Source: Rhodoplanes sp. Z2-YC6860 (GTDB lineage Bacteria > Pseudomonadota > Alphaproteobacteria > Rhizobiales > Xanthobacteraceae). From it: 64,000 nucleotides of DNA. Every line of letters begins with the position of its first letter. The stretch's first letter is position 1. The position numbers were made by a program, and so were the translations under genes. The stretch is from contig NZ_CP007440.1 in assembly GCF_001579845.1 (NCBI RefSeq), positions 1,926,001-1,990,000 on the forward strand. Reading direction: 5' to 3'. Positions 1-9,079 of the stretch are shown piece after piece. The notes beneath the pieces were generated by a model, which was not told the origin of the DNA, made no database searches, and saw nothing but the letters and a program-made list of their open reading frames with translations.

Positions 1-951
1 GCCGCTTGTTGCATGCTGGCGTCGATTGTCGCTGCGCAGGCACAAAGCTTTCCGTCCAAGCCGATCACCGTGGTCATCCCGCTCGCCGCCGGTGGCGCGG
101 TCGACGCCATGGTCCGCACCATGACCGAGGCGATGCGCGGCTCGCTCGGTCAACCGATTCTGGTGGAGAATATGGGCGGCGGCGGCGGGGTGATCGGCAT
201 CACCCGCGTCGCACGGGCAGAGCCGGACGGTTACACCATCAGCGTCGGCACCTGGGGCACCCATGTGGTCAACGCCTTCGTGTTCTCGCCGCCCTACGAC
301 ATGATCAAGGACTTCGAGGCGGTGGCGCTGCTGCCGAGCGTGCCGCACTGGTTCATCGCGCGAAAGAATCTGCCGCCGGCGAACCTCAAGGAACTGGTGG
401 CCTACATGAAGGCCAACGACGGCAAGGTGACGGCGGCTTCGGTCGGCGCGGGCGGCAGCTCGGCGGTGTGCGCCTATTATCTCGGCAAGCTCACCGGCAC
501 GAAAACCACGCTGGTGCCCTATCGCGGCGGCGCACCCGCCTTGCAGGACATCGTCGCCGGCAATGTCGACACCATGTGCGATCTTGCGGCGAATTCGCTG
601 TCGCAGGTGAAGGCCGGCAACATCAAAGCCTACGCCGTGACATCGAAGAAGCGCTGGTTCGCGGCGCCCGATGTGCCGACGGTGGGAGAGGCGGGCGTGC
701 CCGGCGTCGAGGTGATCAACTGGCTCGGCGCCTATGCACCCAAGGGCACGCCGAAAGACGTGGTGGCGAAGCTCAACGCGGCGTTCAAGGCCGCGATGGC
801 CGATCCGGTGGTGCGCCAGCGTATCGCCGATCAGGGCCTGGAGATTCCACCGCCTGAACAGCAGTCGCCGGAGGCGTTTGCGGCTTATCTGAAATCCGAG
901 ATGGACAAGTGGGGCGCGGTCATTCGCGAGTCGGGCATCAAGGGACAATAG
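1..951 (+). CDS. Bug/TctC-family periplasmic solute receptor (5' end outside window)
   Basis: This is a periplasmic receptor of the Bug (TctC) family, which binds carboxylates and similar small anions for tripartite tricarboxylate transporters. The frame is open from base 1. The first in-frame ATG (13) lies within what looks like the end of a signal peptide (SIVAAQAQ), so the real start is left of the window. The mature part begins FPSKPITVVIPLAAGG, and later shows the family blocks VPYRGGAPALQD and WFAAPDVPTVGEAG. It ends KWGAVIRESGIKGQ, the usual C-terminal helix. Three more receptors follow on the same strand, and no tctA or tctB is visible, so the membrane partner must be elsewhere. The ligand cannot be told from sequence. 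Confidence 0.9.
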   Translation, partial: AACCMLASIVAAQAQSFPSKPITVVIPLAAGGAVDAMVRTMTEAMRGSLGQPILVENMGGGGGVIGITRVARAEPDGYTISVGTWGTHVVNAFVFSPPYDMIKDFEAVALLPSVPHWFIARKNLPPANLKELVAYMKANDGKVTAASVGAGGSSAVCAYYLGKLTGTKTTLVPYRGGAPALQDIVAGNVDTMCDLAANSLSQVKAGNIKAYAVTSKKRWFAAPDVPTVGEAGVPGVEVINWLGAYAPKGTPKDVVAKLNAAFKAAMADPVVRQRIADQGLEIPPPEQQSPEAFAAYLKSEMDKWGAVIRESGIKGQ

Positions 952-1049
952 TGGCGCCGATTTGAAAGCGTACAGGCGCTTCCGCGCTGGCTTCGCCCGT
1001 GTCATGCTCGGCTCAATAAAAAGCCGATCTGCCGTTCGGGAGGAAGTCG

Positions 1050-2024
1050 ATGCGATGCGTGTCGTTCCTGTTTGCATGCGCGATTGCGCTGAGTGGCACC
1101 CTCGGTGCCCGGGCCGAGACATTCCCAAGTAAGCCCATCACCTGGATCGTGCCGTTCCCGGCGGGCGGCATCACCGACATCGTGTCACGGCTGGTGGCCG
1201 ACCGGATGAAGAACACGCTCGGCCAGCCGGTGATCGTCGAGAACATCGGCGGGGCTGGCGGCACCATCGGCGTGACGCGGCTCGTACGCTCCGCACCCGA
1301 CGGCTACACCATCGCGGTCGCGCAATGGACGTCCCACGTCGGCGCGGCGGTGATGTATCAGGTGCCGTTCGACTACCGGACGGACCTTCAGCCGATTTCC
1401 ATGCTGTCGCTCGGACCGCTCTGGATCATCGGCCGCAAGGATTTTCCGGCCAACAACGCCCAGGAGCTGATCGCCTGGCTGAAGGCCAACCCCAACAAAG
1501 CGACGGCCGGCACCATCGGCGTCGGCAGCGGCATTCACATGTGCCTCGTCTATTTTGCCGAGAAGACCGGCACGACCATGCGGTACGTGCCGTATCGCGG
1601 CGCCGCGCCCGCAATGCAGGACCTGCTGGCGGGACAGATCGATCTGTCATGCCCCGAGGCCGGCCAGACGCTCACGCAATATCGCGCCGGCGCCATCAAG
1701 GCGTTCGGCGTGTTCACGGAGAAGCGTTGGTTCGCGGCGCCCGAAGTGCCGACGATCCAGGAGGCGGGCGTTCCCGAAGTGCAGTTTCCATTCTGGCATG
1801 GGCTGTTCGCGCCGAAAGGCGTGCCCAAGGAGATCATCGCCAAGCTCAACGCCGCGGTGGTCGATGCGCTCTATGACGCCGGCGTCCGCCAGCGTCTCAA
1901 AGAACTGGGCCACGAAGTCGCGCCGCCGAACCTGCAGAATCCGGAAGGGCTCGCCGCCTACTACAAAGCCGAACTCGACAAGTGGACGCCGATCATCAAG
2001 GCGGCCAACATCCAGCTGCAATAG
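1050..2024 (+). CDS. Bug/TctC-family periplasmic solute receptor
   Basis: This is a 324-residue Bug-family receptor of full family length. The start is well supported: GGGAGGAAG precedes the ATG, and a signal peptide ending GTLGARA comes before the mature FPSKPITWIVPFPAGGITD. Family blocks are present in order: IVENIGGAGGTIG, VPYRGAAPAMQDLLAGQ, and WFAAPEVPTIQEAG. It resembles the preceding receptor more than the next two, as both have MCxxYxxxKTGT and KRWFAAP blocks, so the pair looks like a local duplication. The ligand is unknown. The 98-base gap from the previous gene holds no clear terminator. Confidence 0.92.
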   Translation: MRCVSFLFACAIALSGTLGARAETFPSKPITWIVPFPAGGITDIVSRLVADRMKNTLGQPVIVENIGGAGGTIGVTRLVRSAPDGYTIAVAQWTSHVGAAVMYQVPFDYRTDLQPISMLSLGPLWIIGRKDFPANNAQELIAWLKANPNKATAGTIGVGSGIHMCLVYFAEKTGTTMRYVPYRGAAPAMQDLLAGQIDLSCPEAGQTLTQYRAGAIKAFGVFTEKRWFAAPEVPTIQEAGVPEVQFPFWHGLFAPKGVPKEIIAKLNAAVVDALYDAGVRQRLKELGHEVAPPNLQNPEGLAAYYKAELDKWTPIIKAANIQLQ

Positions 2025-2224
2025 CCGGCAAGCCGATCATGCGACGCAAACACCCCCGGCGCGCCGCAACAACAACACGGCGTCCAGGGGCGTTTGTGAA
2101 CCACAAACTCGACTACGGACTGGAACTGGACTCGAGACTGAACGCGACGAAACGCTACAACTCGACCGACATCCGATACGCGACGCGGACGCGGTTACTT
2201 TGTGCTGCACGAGGCATGCAGCGA

Positions 2225-2443
2225 TCAGATCAGCCGCTGCGGTCGCCCGTCGCCTGTCACGACCACGGCGGTCAAGCCGCCACGTTTGGCAGACGACATC
2301 AGGGAATCGGCGCGGGCGATGCCGAACAACACCGCTGTCGCCGCGATCATCAACGACACGACAAGCGACAACGTGGTGAGAATCACCGGCAGGCCAGCCA
2401 ACGCATGACGCTCACGCGAACGCTCAAGCAGTTCCTGGGTCAT
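2225..2443 (-). CDS. small single-pass membrane protein
   Basis: This is a 72-residue product read against the receptor genes. It has a charged N-terminus (MTQELLERSRERH), one clear hydrophobic span (about residues 18-42, LPVILTTLSLVVSLMIAAT onward) and a short polar tail. No family is recognised. An in-frame TTG three codons upstream (2452) is an alternative start; neither start has a strong ribosome binding site. Hydrophobic-span composition and the open frame favour a real gene, but it could be spurious. Confidence 0.5.
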   Translation of the reverse strand: MTQELLERSRERHALAGLPVILTTLSLVVSLMIAATAVLFGIARADSLMSSAKRGGLTAVVVTGDGRPQRLI

Positions 2444-2681
2444 GATCTTCAAGCTCGAAACATCAGGCGCGAATCAAAATCGAATCGCTTCGTTCACGAA
2501 TATGGCGGCGGATGCGGGCGCGCGTTCGACGGGACTAAGGCGCCGGTTTTGGCGAAAGCCGGCGGATGTGTGGCAAGTGGTTAACGAGAGGTTAAAAGCT
2601 GTTATCTTTGTCGGCCCGTGACGAAAACGACACAACGCGCGGGCGACTGAAAGCGTCCTGGTTCGGTTTCTCGGGGAGGAC

Positions 2682-3671
2682 ATGATGAGGAGGCTGCTCG
2701 GCCTTGCGGCCGCATTGCCGCTCGCTTTGGGCGCGCTGGGCTTTGCCGCACAAGTGCTGGCGCAATCCGGTTATCCGGACAAGCCGATCCGCATCCTGGT
2801 CGGCTTCTCGCCGGGCGTCGCGCCGGACATCACCTCGCGGCTGTTCGCCGACCGCTTCAACGAGAGCTGGGCCAAGGGCGTGGTGGTCGAGAATGTCACC
2901 GGCGCCGGCGGCAATCTCGCGGTCGAGCGCACGGCGAAGTCGCCGCCCGACGGCGCCACGATCGCGATGGGCGGCAACGCCGCGGTCGTGATCAACCCCA
3001 ACATGATGGACAAGCTCGGCTACGATCCGCTCAAGGACTTGAGCTACATCACCCAGGTCTTCATCGTGCCGAACATCCTGGTGGTGCCGCCGGACGTGCC
3101 GGCCACGACCATCCAGGAGCTGATCGCGCTGGCGAAGGACAAGCCCGATTACTTCGTGGCGGGCCACGCCGGCGTCGGCACCTCGCAGCATCTCGGCGGC
3201 GAGCTGTTCATGAAGATGACCGGCACGAGGATCCAGCAGGTGCCTTACCGCGGCACGACGGCCGTGCTGCCCGACCTGATGGGCGGCCGGCTCAACATCT
3301 TCTTCGGCAACATCTCCAACGTGCTGCCGCTGGTGCGCGAGGGAAAGCTCCGCGCCTTCGCGGTGACGTCGCGCAAGCGTTCGCCGCAGATCCCGGAACT
3401 GCCGACCATGGAAGAACTCGGCTTTCCGGGCTTCGACGCCACGGCTTGGTTCGGCCTGATGGCTCCCGCCGGCACGCCGCGGCCGATCGTCGACAAGCTG
3501 CACGATGAGGCCGTGAAGATTCTGGCGCAGCCTGACGTGCGCGCCAGGCTCGAAAGCATGGGTCTGCAACTGGTCGGCAACACGCCCGAGCAGTTCACCC
3601 AACTCGTCAAGGACGAACTGCCGATGTGGGGCAGGGTGCTGAAAGACGCTGGAATCAAGATGCTTCAATAA
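2682..3671 (+). CDS. Bug/TctC-family periplasmic solute receptor
   Basis: This 329-residue Bug-family receptor has a long signal peptide (MMRRLLGLAAALPLALGALG onward to QVLAQ). The mature protein starts YPDKPIRILVGFSPGVAPDI. A GGGGAGGAC ribosome site precedes two tandem ATGs (2682 and 2685). The blocks VVVENVTGAGGNLAVE, QQVPYRGTTAVLPDL and MAPAGTPRPIVDKL are typical. It is closer to the next receptor than to the first two, since both have AGVGT/PGVGT-x-QH and TxWFGLMAPAGTP. It lies 28 bases before that receptor and may be co-transcribed with it. The ligand is unknown. Confidence 0.92.
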   Translation: MMRRLLGLAAALPLALGALGFAAQVLAQSGYPDKPIRILVGFSPGVAPDITSRLFADRFNESWAKGVVVENVTGAGGNLAVERTAKSPPDGATIAMGGNAAVVINPNMMDKLGYDPLKDLSYITQVFIVPNILVVPPDVPATTIQELIALAKDKPDYFVAGHAGVGTSQHLGGELFMKMTGTRIQQVPYRGTTAVLPDLMGGRLNIFFGNISNVLPLVREGKLRAFAVTSRKRSPQIPELPTMEELGFPGFDATAWFGLMAPAGTPRPIVDKLHDEAVKILAQPDVRARLESMGLQLVGNTPEQFTQLVKDELPMWGRVLKDAGIKMLQ

Positions 3672-3699
3672 CCGTCGATCGGAGCAGCGGGAGGGACAC

Positions 3700-4662
3700 A
3701 TGATCCGGGCATGGTTTTTGGCCCTTGCGGCAATGCTGAGCGTTGTGCCGGCGTCGGCGGAGAGCAGCTATCCGGACAAGCCGGTGCGCTTCATCGTGGG
3801 CTTCACGGCCGGCAGCGCCACCGACATCACGGCCAGAATTTTCGCGCAGAAATTCGCCGAGGTCTGGAACGTGCCGGTGACGGTCGAGAACGTGCCGGGC
3901 GCGGGTGGCAGCGTCGGTGGCGACCGTGTCGCAAAGTCGGCGCCGGACGGCACGACCTTCTATTGGGGCGCCAACGGCGCGCTGGCCATCAACCCGACGC
4001 TTCTACCCAACCAGACTTACGATGTGGTGCGCGATCTCACGCCGGTGGCGCGGCTTCTGATCATGCCGAGCGTCCTTGCGGTCAACAACGACGTGCCGGC
4101 GAAAAACCTCTCCGAGCTGATCGCGCTCGCCAAGGCGCAGCCCGGCAAGCTGTCGTATGCGAGCCCGGGCGTCGGCACGCCGCAGCACATCGCCGCCGAG
4201 CTGCTCAAGCGGCAGGCCGGTGTCGACATCGTGCACGTGCCCTATCGCGGCGCGATCTTCACCGACGTGATCGGCGGCCGCGTGACCATGACGATGCAGA
4301 ACGTCGGCGCGATTCTGGGAACAGTCCGGCAAAAGCAGCTCCGCGCAGTGGCGGTGACTTCGCTGAAGCGCTCGTCGGTGTTGCCGGACCTTCCCACCGT
4401 CGACGAATCCGGGCTGCCAGGCTTCGAGGCGACCTCCTGGTTCGGGCTGATGGCGCCGGCCGGCACGCCGAGCGCCATCGTCGACAAGGTCTACAAGCAG
4501 GCGGCGCAGATGGTCGCCGCGCCGGAGATGAAGGAGAAGCTCGCTCAGCTTGGCCTCGACATCACGAGCGATTCGCCGGACGCGTTCGGCGCCATCATCA
4601 AGTCCGACATCGCCAAATGGGCGAAGGTCATCACCGAGGCCAATATCAAGGCTGAGCAGTAG
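3700..4662 (+). CDS. Bug/TctC-family periplasmic solute receptor
   Basis: This 320-residue Bug-family receptor starts after GCGGGAGGGACAC. A signal peptide (MIRAWFLALAAMLSVVPASA) is followed by YPDKPVRFIVGFTAGSATDI. The family blocks VTVENVPGAGGSVGGD, VHVPYRGAIFTDVIGG and TSWFGLMAPAGTP are all present. It forms a close pair with the preceding receptor. Such orphan receptors are commonly multiplied in Bradyrhizobium- and Bordetella-like genomes, which suggests different ligands feeding a shared transporter, but nothing in the sequence identifies the ligand. Confidence 0.92.
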   Translation: MIRAWFLALAAMLSVVPASAESSYPDKPVRFIVGFTAGSATDITARIFAQKFAEVWNVPVTVENVPGAGGSVGGDRVAKSAPDGTTFYWGANGALAINPTLLPNQTYDVVRDLTPVARLLIMPSVLAVNNDVPAKNLSELIALAKAQPGKLSYASPGVGTPQHIAAELLKRQAGVDIVHVPYRGAIFTDVIGGRVTMTMQNVGAILGTVRQKQLRAVAVTSLKRSSVLPDLPTVDESGLPGFEATSWFGLMAPAGTPSAIVDKVYKQAAQMVAAPEMKEKLAQLGLDITSDSPDAFGAIIKSDIAKWAKVITEANIKAEQ

Positions 4663-4699
4663 GTCCGATGCGGGCGGTTTCATCCATCCCCGCGAGGGG

Positions 4700-4797
4700 A
4701 GGGCAATCGCATATGACTCGCTGTTGCGATTTGGTCCCCTCTCCCGCAAGCGGGAGAGGGGACTTGTGGTCTCGCCGCGAACATTTGCGATTGCCCT
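4700..4797. repeat. nested inverted repeat between convergent genes
   Basis: Two inverted repeats are nested. The outer 12-base arms are AGGGCAATCGCA (4700-4711) and TGCGATTGCCCT (4786-4797). The inner 13-base arms are TCCCCTCTCCCGC (4735-4747) and GCGGGAGAGGGGA (4750-4762), with a two-base loop. It sits between a receptor gene and a convergent GST gene, and may act as a two-way terminator. It looks like one of the palindromic intergenic elements common in this bacterial group. Confidence 0.7.
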
Positions 4798-4848
4798 GCT
4801 CTCGCGGGGAGGGATGTCGCCAGTGCTTCCAGAAAATGTCTAACGAGC

Positions 4849-5478
4849 CTATTGCGCCGCCGCCAGCACCGGCACGGAGTCCATCGCGATATGGCCGGGC
4901 TGGTTGGCGATGCGGGCCAGCCAGGCGCGCACCGCGGGAAACGACGTCAGGTCGTAGTCGCACAGATGCGCCACGTGCGTGTACGCATAAAGCGTGATGT
5001 CGGCGATGGTGTAGGAATTGGCGGCAAAGAAGTCGTGCCGCGCGAGGTGCTTCTCCATTACGCCGAGCGCCCGATAGCCCTCCTGCATCCAGTCTTCCAG
5101 CGCATGCTGCTGGAGATCGCGGCCGCCCTTGACCAGCGTCAGCCAGAAGTAGGCGGCGCCGATGTTGGCCTCCAGGCTGTGCTGCTCGAAGAACATCCAT
5201 TGCAGCATCTCGGCGCGGTCGGCGCGATCGTCGGGCACGAGCGGCGTGTGGCCGGCGATGTACCACAGGATGGCATTCGATTCGGCGATGTGCCGCCCGC
5301 GTTCGACCTCGAGCACCGGGACGTGGCCGGACGGGTTCAACGCCAGGAATTCCGGCGTGCGGGTTTCGCCCTTGAGGATGTCGATCTCGATGAGTTCGTG
5401 CGCGATGTCGAGTTGCGCCAGCGCCAGCCGGACCTTGTAGCAGTTGCCCGAGCGACGCATGGAATAGAGCTTGTACAT
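4849..5478 (-). CDS. glutathione S-transferase family protein
   Basis: This is a 209-residue cytosolic GST-like protein. The thioredoxin-fold half opens MYKLYSMRRSGNCYKVRLAL, a Ser/Cys-type active-site region near residues 9-13. It is followed by NPSGHVPVLE (cis-proline loop) and ESNAILWYIA (glutathione gamma-glutamyl contact). The helical half carries ANSYTIADITLYAYTH, the conserved N-capping motif. The length is normal. Reaction and substrate are not predictable. It is the only gene between two long inverted repeats and is probably monocistronic. Confidence 0.9.
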   Translation of the reverse strand: MYKLYSMRRSGNCYKVRLALAQLDIAHELIEIDILKGETRTPEFLALNPSGHVPVLEVERGRHIAESNAILWYIAGHTPLVPDDRADRAEMLQWMFFEQHSLEANIGAAYFWLTLVKGGRDLQQHALEDWMQEGYRALGVMEKHLARHDFFAANSYTIADITLYAYTHVAHLCDYDLTSFPAVRAWLARIANQPGHIAMDSVPVLAAAQ

Positions 5479-5597
5479 GCATCCTCTCCCCGGTTGGCGA
5501 CATTGCCTGTCGGCGGATTAAGAAGCAAAGCGCGGCTATTGCAAGGCCACGACATGACGTTCGAATGAAAAAAGGCGATTGCGTGCGCCGCAACATT

Positions 5598-5652
5598 CGA
5601 ATGAAAGAAATTTAACTCCGCCGTAAGCCGCGCGCGGAATTTCTTTCATTCG
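5598..5652. repeat. perfect 15-base inverted repeat
   Basis: CGAATGAAAGAAATT (5598-5612) is mirrored exactly by AATTTCTTTCATTCG (5638-5652) around a 25-base GC-rich loop. A third related copy, TTCGAATGAAAAAA, lies at about 5561-5574. The repeat sits in the 231-base gap between the cupin gene and the GST gene, both read leftward. It could be the cupin terminator or a protein-binding site. No other gene is visible in the gap. Confidence 0.65.
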
Positions 5653-5709
5653 CGTTGCAGCAAAAAAACCAGTCGAGCCGCTCGCGAAAATGTTACGCCG
5701 CAAAAAATG

Positions 5710-6120
5710 CTACGGCGCAGGCGTCGCGAGCGGTTTGCCCTTCTCGACCACGTAGGTCGCGATCAGCTTCGCGCCCTTCTCACCGGTCCGGGCATCGTGC
5801 ACTGCGCCCGGCGGGACCTTGTAAGACTCGCCGGTCTTGAGCGCGAGCGGCGGCTGGCCATCGACCAGCAGCGTCATCTCGCCTTCGAGCATGTAGCCGG
5901 ACTCAGGTCCGGGATGGGTGTGCCGGCCGATGTTCACGTTCGGCACGATCTCGGCCATGCCGATCACCGTTTCGTAGTTGGTGCCGGGCACGTCGAATTT
6001 CTGCAACGGCGTGCGCTTGATGGTCTGCGCAGGCGCCTGCTGGGCATAAGCCGTGCCCGACAAGCCGAACGTCGCCAGCGCAAGTGCCATAGACAATGCG
6101 ATGAACAATGAACGCAGCAT
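5710..6120 (-). CDS. secreted cupin-domain protein
   Basis: This is a small secreted cupin of 136 residues. The chosen ATG follows AAGGGGGCTCAG and begins a signal peptide (MLRSLFIALSMALALATFGL, cleaved near GTAYAQ). An upstream frame extension of 20 residues lacks these features. The cupin core shows GRHTHPGPESGYMLEGE, giving two metal-ligand His and the Glu, and later KVPPGAVHDA with the third His, so a metal site is likely. The substrate is unknown. It is transcribed away from the PAP2 gene and could share an operon with the GST, though the inverted repeat between them argues for a break. Confidence 0.85.
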   Translation of the reverse strand: MLRSLFIALSMALALATFGLSGTAYAQQAPAQTIKRTPLQKFDVPGTNYETVIGMAEIVPNVNIGRHTHPGPESGYMLEGEMTLLVDGQPPLALKTGESYKVPPGAVHDARTGEKGAKLIATYVVEKGKPLATPAP

Positions 6121-6333
6121 CTGAGCCCCCTTCGATTTGCGTCGCTGTGTCGATTGTAGGTGGCCCGTGGGGCGGGTCAATTACGCTTAACGCACCGTTA
6201 CGGCCGTGATGTCGCCCGCGCGCGCCCGGCCAAGCGGCCGAATTGGCTACAACTTTAATTAAATGCCATCCGCTGCGCGCAGCGCTCGGTTACGCCCGGC
6301 TGTTATCAGCTTCGCGGGGAACGCAGACGGGCG

Positions 6334-7368
6334 GTGGTCAACGTGGTGCACGTCGAGACAGGTCGCGAAGCCGTGGTGCTGGATGCAGCGATCGCGTCGC
6401 CTGCGCCCGTGCGCTCGGCCGTCAGTCGGCTCGACGCGATCATCTGGTCGATCATCGCCGCCACCGCTGCGGTGGTCGTTGTCTCCATGCTGGTCGGCGG
6501 CTTTCATCCAGCTTGGCTGTCATTCGCGGCGCCCGCCGGCGTGTGCGTCCTGCTCGCCGTGGTCGCCTGGTTCTATCGGACGTGGCGTCCGGATGCGGGC
6601 GTCGAGGCGGCGGTGACCGGCACGCTTCAACTGGTCGCGTTCGCGAGCGTCGCCGCACCGCTGTCGTATGTCGGCATGGCGCTGAGCGCGCCGTTTCCGC
6701 TGCAAGACTGGCTGTTCGATGCGGCCGACAAGGCGCTCGGCCTGGACTGGCTCGCGCTGCTGGCCTGGACGGACAACCATCCCACGCTGCACACGGTCCT
6801 CAGGACGGCTTACGGCACCATCACGCTGCAGAGCTCGGTCGCCATTTTCGTCCTGGCGTTCACCGGCCGCGCGGTCTGGCTGCGGGTGTTCCTGCTGTCC
6901 TTCATGGCCGCGACGCTGCTGGCGATTGCCATCGCCGTGGTTGTGCCCGCTTACGGCGTGTGGGGCTATTACGGGCTTGGGCCGCACGATCATCCGCACA
7001 TCGATCCGGTTGTACGCGACCTGCCTGTGCCGATCATCAATGCGCTGCGCGACGGATCGTTGCGCACGCTGGTGGGGATCGGCGCCGAAGGCATCATCAC
7101 GTTCCCCAGCCTGCACACCGGGTTCGCGATCGTTCTCATCGTCGCATTCTGGCCTGTGCCGCTCGTCCGGTGGGTGGGGCTGGCGCTGAACCTGCTGATG
7201 CTGGCGTCGACGCCGGTCGACGGCGCGCATTACTTCATGGATATGTTCGCAGGCTTTGCAGTGGCAGTTGTAGCGGTTGCCTGGGCCTTGTCGCTGGTGC
7301 GGCGGTTCAGCGGTCAGCCGTCGTTCCGATCCGGTCTTGCGACAACCAAGGCCCTATCCGCCGAGTAG
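6334..7368 (+). CDS. PAP2-superfamily integral membrane phosphatase/transferase
   Basis: This 344-residue polytopic membrane protein has about six hydrophobic spans. The catalytic signature of the PAP2 (PAP2_3-like) superfamily is present: FPSLHTGFAIVL (Ser-Leu-His) near residue 255, and GAHYFMDMFAGF (His and Asp) near 297, on the outer face. Members remove or transfer phosphate groups on lipid substrates; the substrate here is unknown. The start is a GTG at 6334 with only a weak ribosome site (GGGGAACG). Its last 15 bases overlap the end of the convergent oxidoreductase gene. Confidence 0.82.
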   Translation: MVNVVHVETGREAVVLDAAIASPAPVRSAVSRLDAIIWSIIAATAAVVVVSMLVGGFHPAWLSFAAPAGVCVLLAVVAWFYRTWRPDAGVEAAVTGTLQLVAFASVAAPLSYVGMALSAPFPLQDWLFDAADKALGLDWLALLAWTDNHPTLHTVLRTAYGTITLQSSVAIFVLAFTGRAVWLRVFLLSFMAATLLAIAIAVVVPAYGVWGYYGLGPHDHPHIDPVVRDLPVPIINALRDGSLRTLVGIGAEGIITFPSLHTGFAIVLIVAFWPVPLVRWVGLALNLLMLASTPVDGAHYFMDMFAGFAVAVVAVAWALSLVRRFSGQPSFRSGLATTKALSAE

Positions 7369-9060
7369 CGCCGCCTCGAACGCGCTGGCAATGGCTTCCT
7401 TGCTTTTGCCCGGCTTGGCCGCGTCCCCAATCACGACGACAGTTTGCCCCGGCTTGGCCAGCGCTCGGAAGCGCTCGGCGGTGGCCTTGCGGGCGCGATA
7501 GTAGAACCAGTCGCGGACCGCGGGCTTCGAGACAATCTCGGAGATCAGCGGCCAGCGGCCGATGCCCGCTTCGAGCATCTTCATCACCACAGCACCGAGC
7601 CCGAGCGGATAGGCCGCGCCAGCCGCCACGACGATTCGATCGAACGGCGCCAGCAATGCGGGCTCGCGCCTGACATCGGTGGCAAAGCGAAACGTCACGT
7701 TCTTTTGCTGGCACGCTGCGACCATGTCGGCGACATGGCGCAACAGCGTCTCGGGCCTTGCCTCGACGTCCTGGAACATCGGCGCAAGCCCGGCATAGCG
7801 AAACGCGCCGCCGGGTTGGGTGTCTTTCTCGAACACCGTCACGGTGTTGCCCGAAGCGACCAGCGACGCGTAAGCGAGGCCCGCCGGGCCCGCGCCGATC
7901 ACCGCGATGCGTTCGCCCTGCGGTGGCTTCGCATCCGCAAATGCCAGCTCGCGGCCGGCCGCGGAATTGACCACGCAGGAGATGCCCGCGCCGCCGCGCA
8001 TGCCATCGATGCAGGTGTTGCAGGCAAGGCAGCGTCGAATGGGTTCGTTGCGGCGCAGCTTCTCGACCCATTGCGGATCGGCCACCAGCGTGCGGCCGAG
8101 CGCAATGAAGTCGGCTTTGCCGCTTGCCACCGCTTCGGTTGCGGTCGCCGGATCGCCGAGCCGGCCCACGGCAATCACCGGAATCTGAACCTGCCGCTTG
8201 ATGTCCGCCGCATAGCCCAGGAACGGCGCGTCCGGCTCCGCCATCGGCGGGATCATGCGGTGCGCAGTGGGCTTGGAGCGGTAGTGCCCGGCCGTGATAT
8301 GCAGCGCGTCGGCGCCAAGTTTTGACGCCCAGATCGCGATCGTGCGGCCATCCTCGTAGGTCATGCCGCCGTCGAAATAATCGTCGACCGATACACGGAA
8401 GATGATGCCGACCGTCGGCGCAGCGGCCCGCACTGCGCGCAGCACGTCGAGGCCGAAGCGGGCGCGGTTTTCGAGGCTGCCGCCGTATTCGTCGGTGCGG
8501 CGGTTCTCGAACGGCGTGTGAAACTGCGAGATCAGATAGCCGTGGGCGGCGTGGATCTCGACGCAGTCGAAGCCGGCCGATTGCGCACGCTGCGCGGCCG
8601 CCACATAGGCCTCCGTGGTGCGCGCAATGCGCTCGTGCGTCATCTCCTCCGGGATAATGGTTTCGAATGTCGTCTCATAGACCGGGTGCGGAATGGCCGA
8701 CGGCGCGATCGGTGTCTCGCCGCAAATGTCGATCCGCGTATGGCCACCGCCGTGGCCAAGCTGAATGGACGCCTTGGCGCCGCCACCGTGAATCTCCTGC
8801 ACGAGCTTGGTCAGGCCGGGCACGAAGCGGTCGTCGTAGATGCCGAGCTCGCGGCGGCGGTGCCGCCCGGCTTTCTCCGGCGAGGCCATCTCCACGGTGA
8901 TGAGGCCGGTGCCACCGCGCACCCGGGCCATGTAGTAGGCGATGGTCTGGTCGGTGACATGGCCTTCATCGTCCGATCCGCGCGTCGTCATCGGCGGCAT
9001 CACGATCCGGTTGGGGATCGTGATCGGGCCGATGCGCGCGGGGGTCAGGAGGACGTTCAT
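7354..9060 (-). CDS. old-yellow-enzyme / 2,4-dienoyl-CoA reductase-like NADH:flavin oxidoreductase
   Basis: This is a 568-residue flavoenzyme. Residues 1-330 form the FMN-binding TIM barrel of the OYE family, with NRIVMPPMTTRGSD, the HAAHGYLISQF active-site pair and EYGGSLENRARF. The cysteine cluster CLACNTCIDGMRGGAG then CVVN binds a 4Fe-4S centre in FadH-type members. A Rossmann FAD motif follows (IAVIGAGPAGLAYASLV). The C-terminal nucleotide domain is shorter than in classical FadH (about 670 residues). It is the second gene of a two-gene operon with the SDR upstream (19-base gap), which suggests reduction of an enone or enoyl substrate. The substrate is unknown. Confidence 0.88.
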   Translation of the reverse strand: MNVLLTPARIGPITIPNRIVMPPMTTRGSDDEGHVTDQTIAYYMARVRGGTGLITVEMASPEKAGRHRRRELGIYDDRFVPGLTKLVQEIHGGGAKASIQLGHGGGHTRIDICGETPIAPSAIPHPVYETTFETIIPEEMTHERIARTTEAYVAAAQRAQSAGFDCVEIHAAHGYLISQFHTPFENRRTDEYGGSLENRARFGLDVLRAVRAAAPTVGIIFRVSVDDYFDGGMTYEDGRTIAIWASKLGADALHITAGHYRSKPTAHRMIPPMAEPDAPFLGYAADIKRQVQIPVIAVGRLGDPATATEAVASGKADFIALGRTLVADPQWVEKLRRNEPIRRCLACNTCIDGMRGGAGISCVVNSAAGRELAFADAKPPQGERIAVIGAGPAGLAYASLVASGNTVTVFEKDTQPGGAFRYAGLAPMFQDVEARPETLLRHVADMVAACQQKNVTFRFATDVRREPALLAPFDRIVVAAGAAYPLGLGAVVMKMLEAGIGRWPLISEIVSKPAVRDWFYYRARKATAERFRALAKPGQTVVVIGDAAKPGKSKEAIASAFEAALLGG

Positions 9061-9079
9061 GGCCGGCTCGTCTTTGGCC

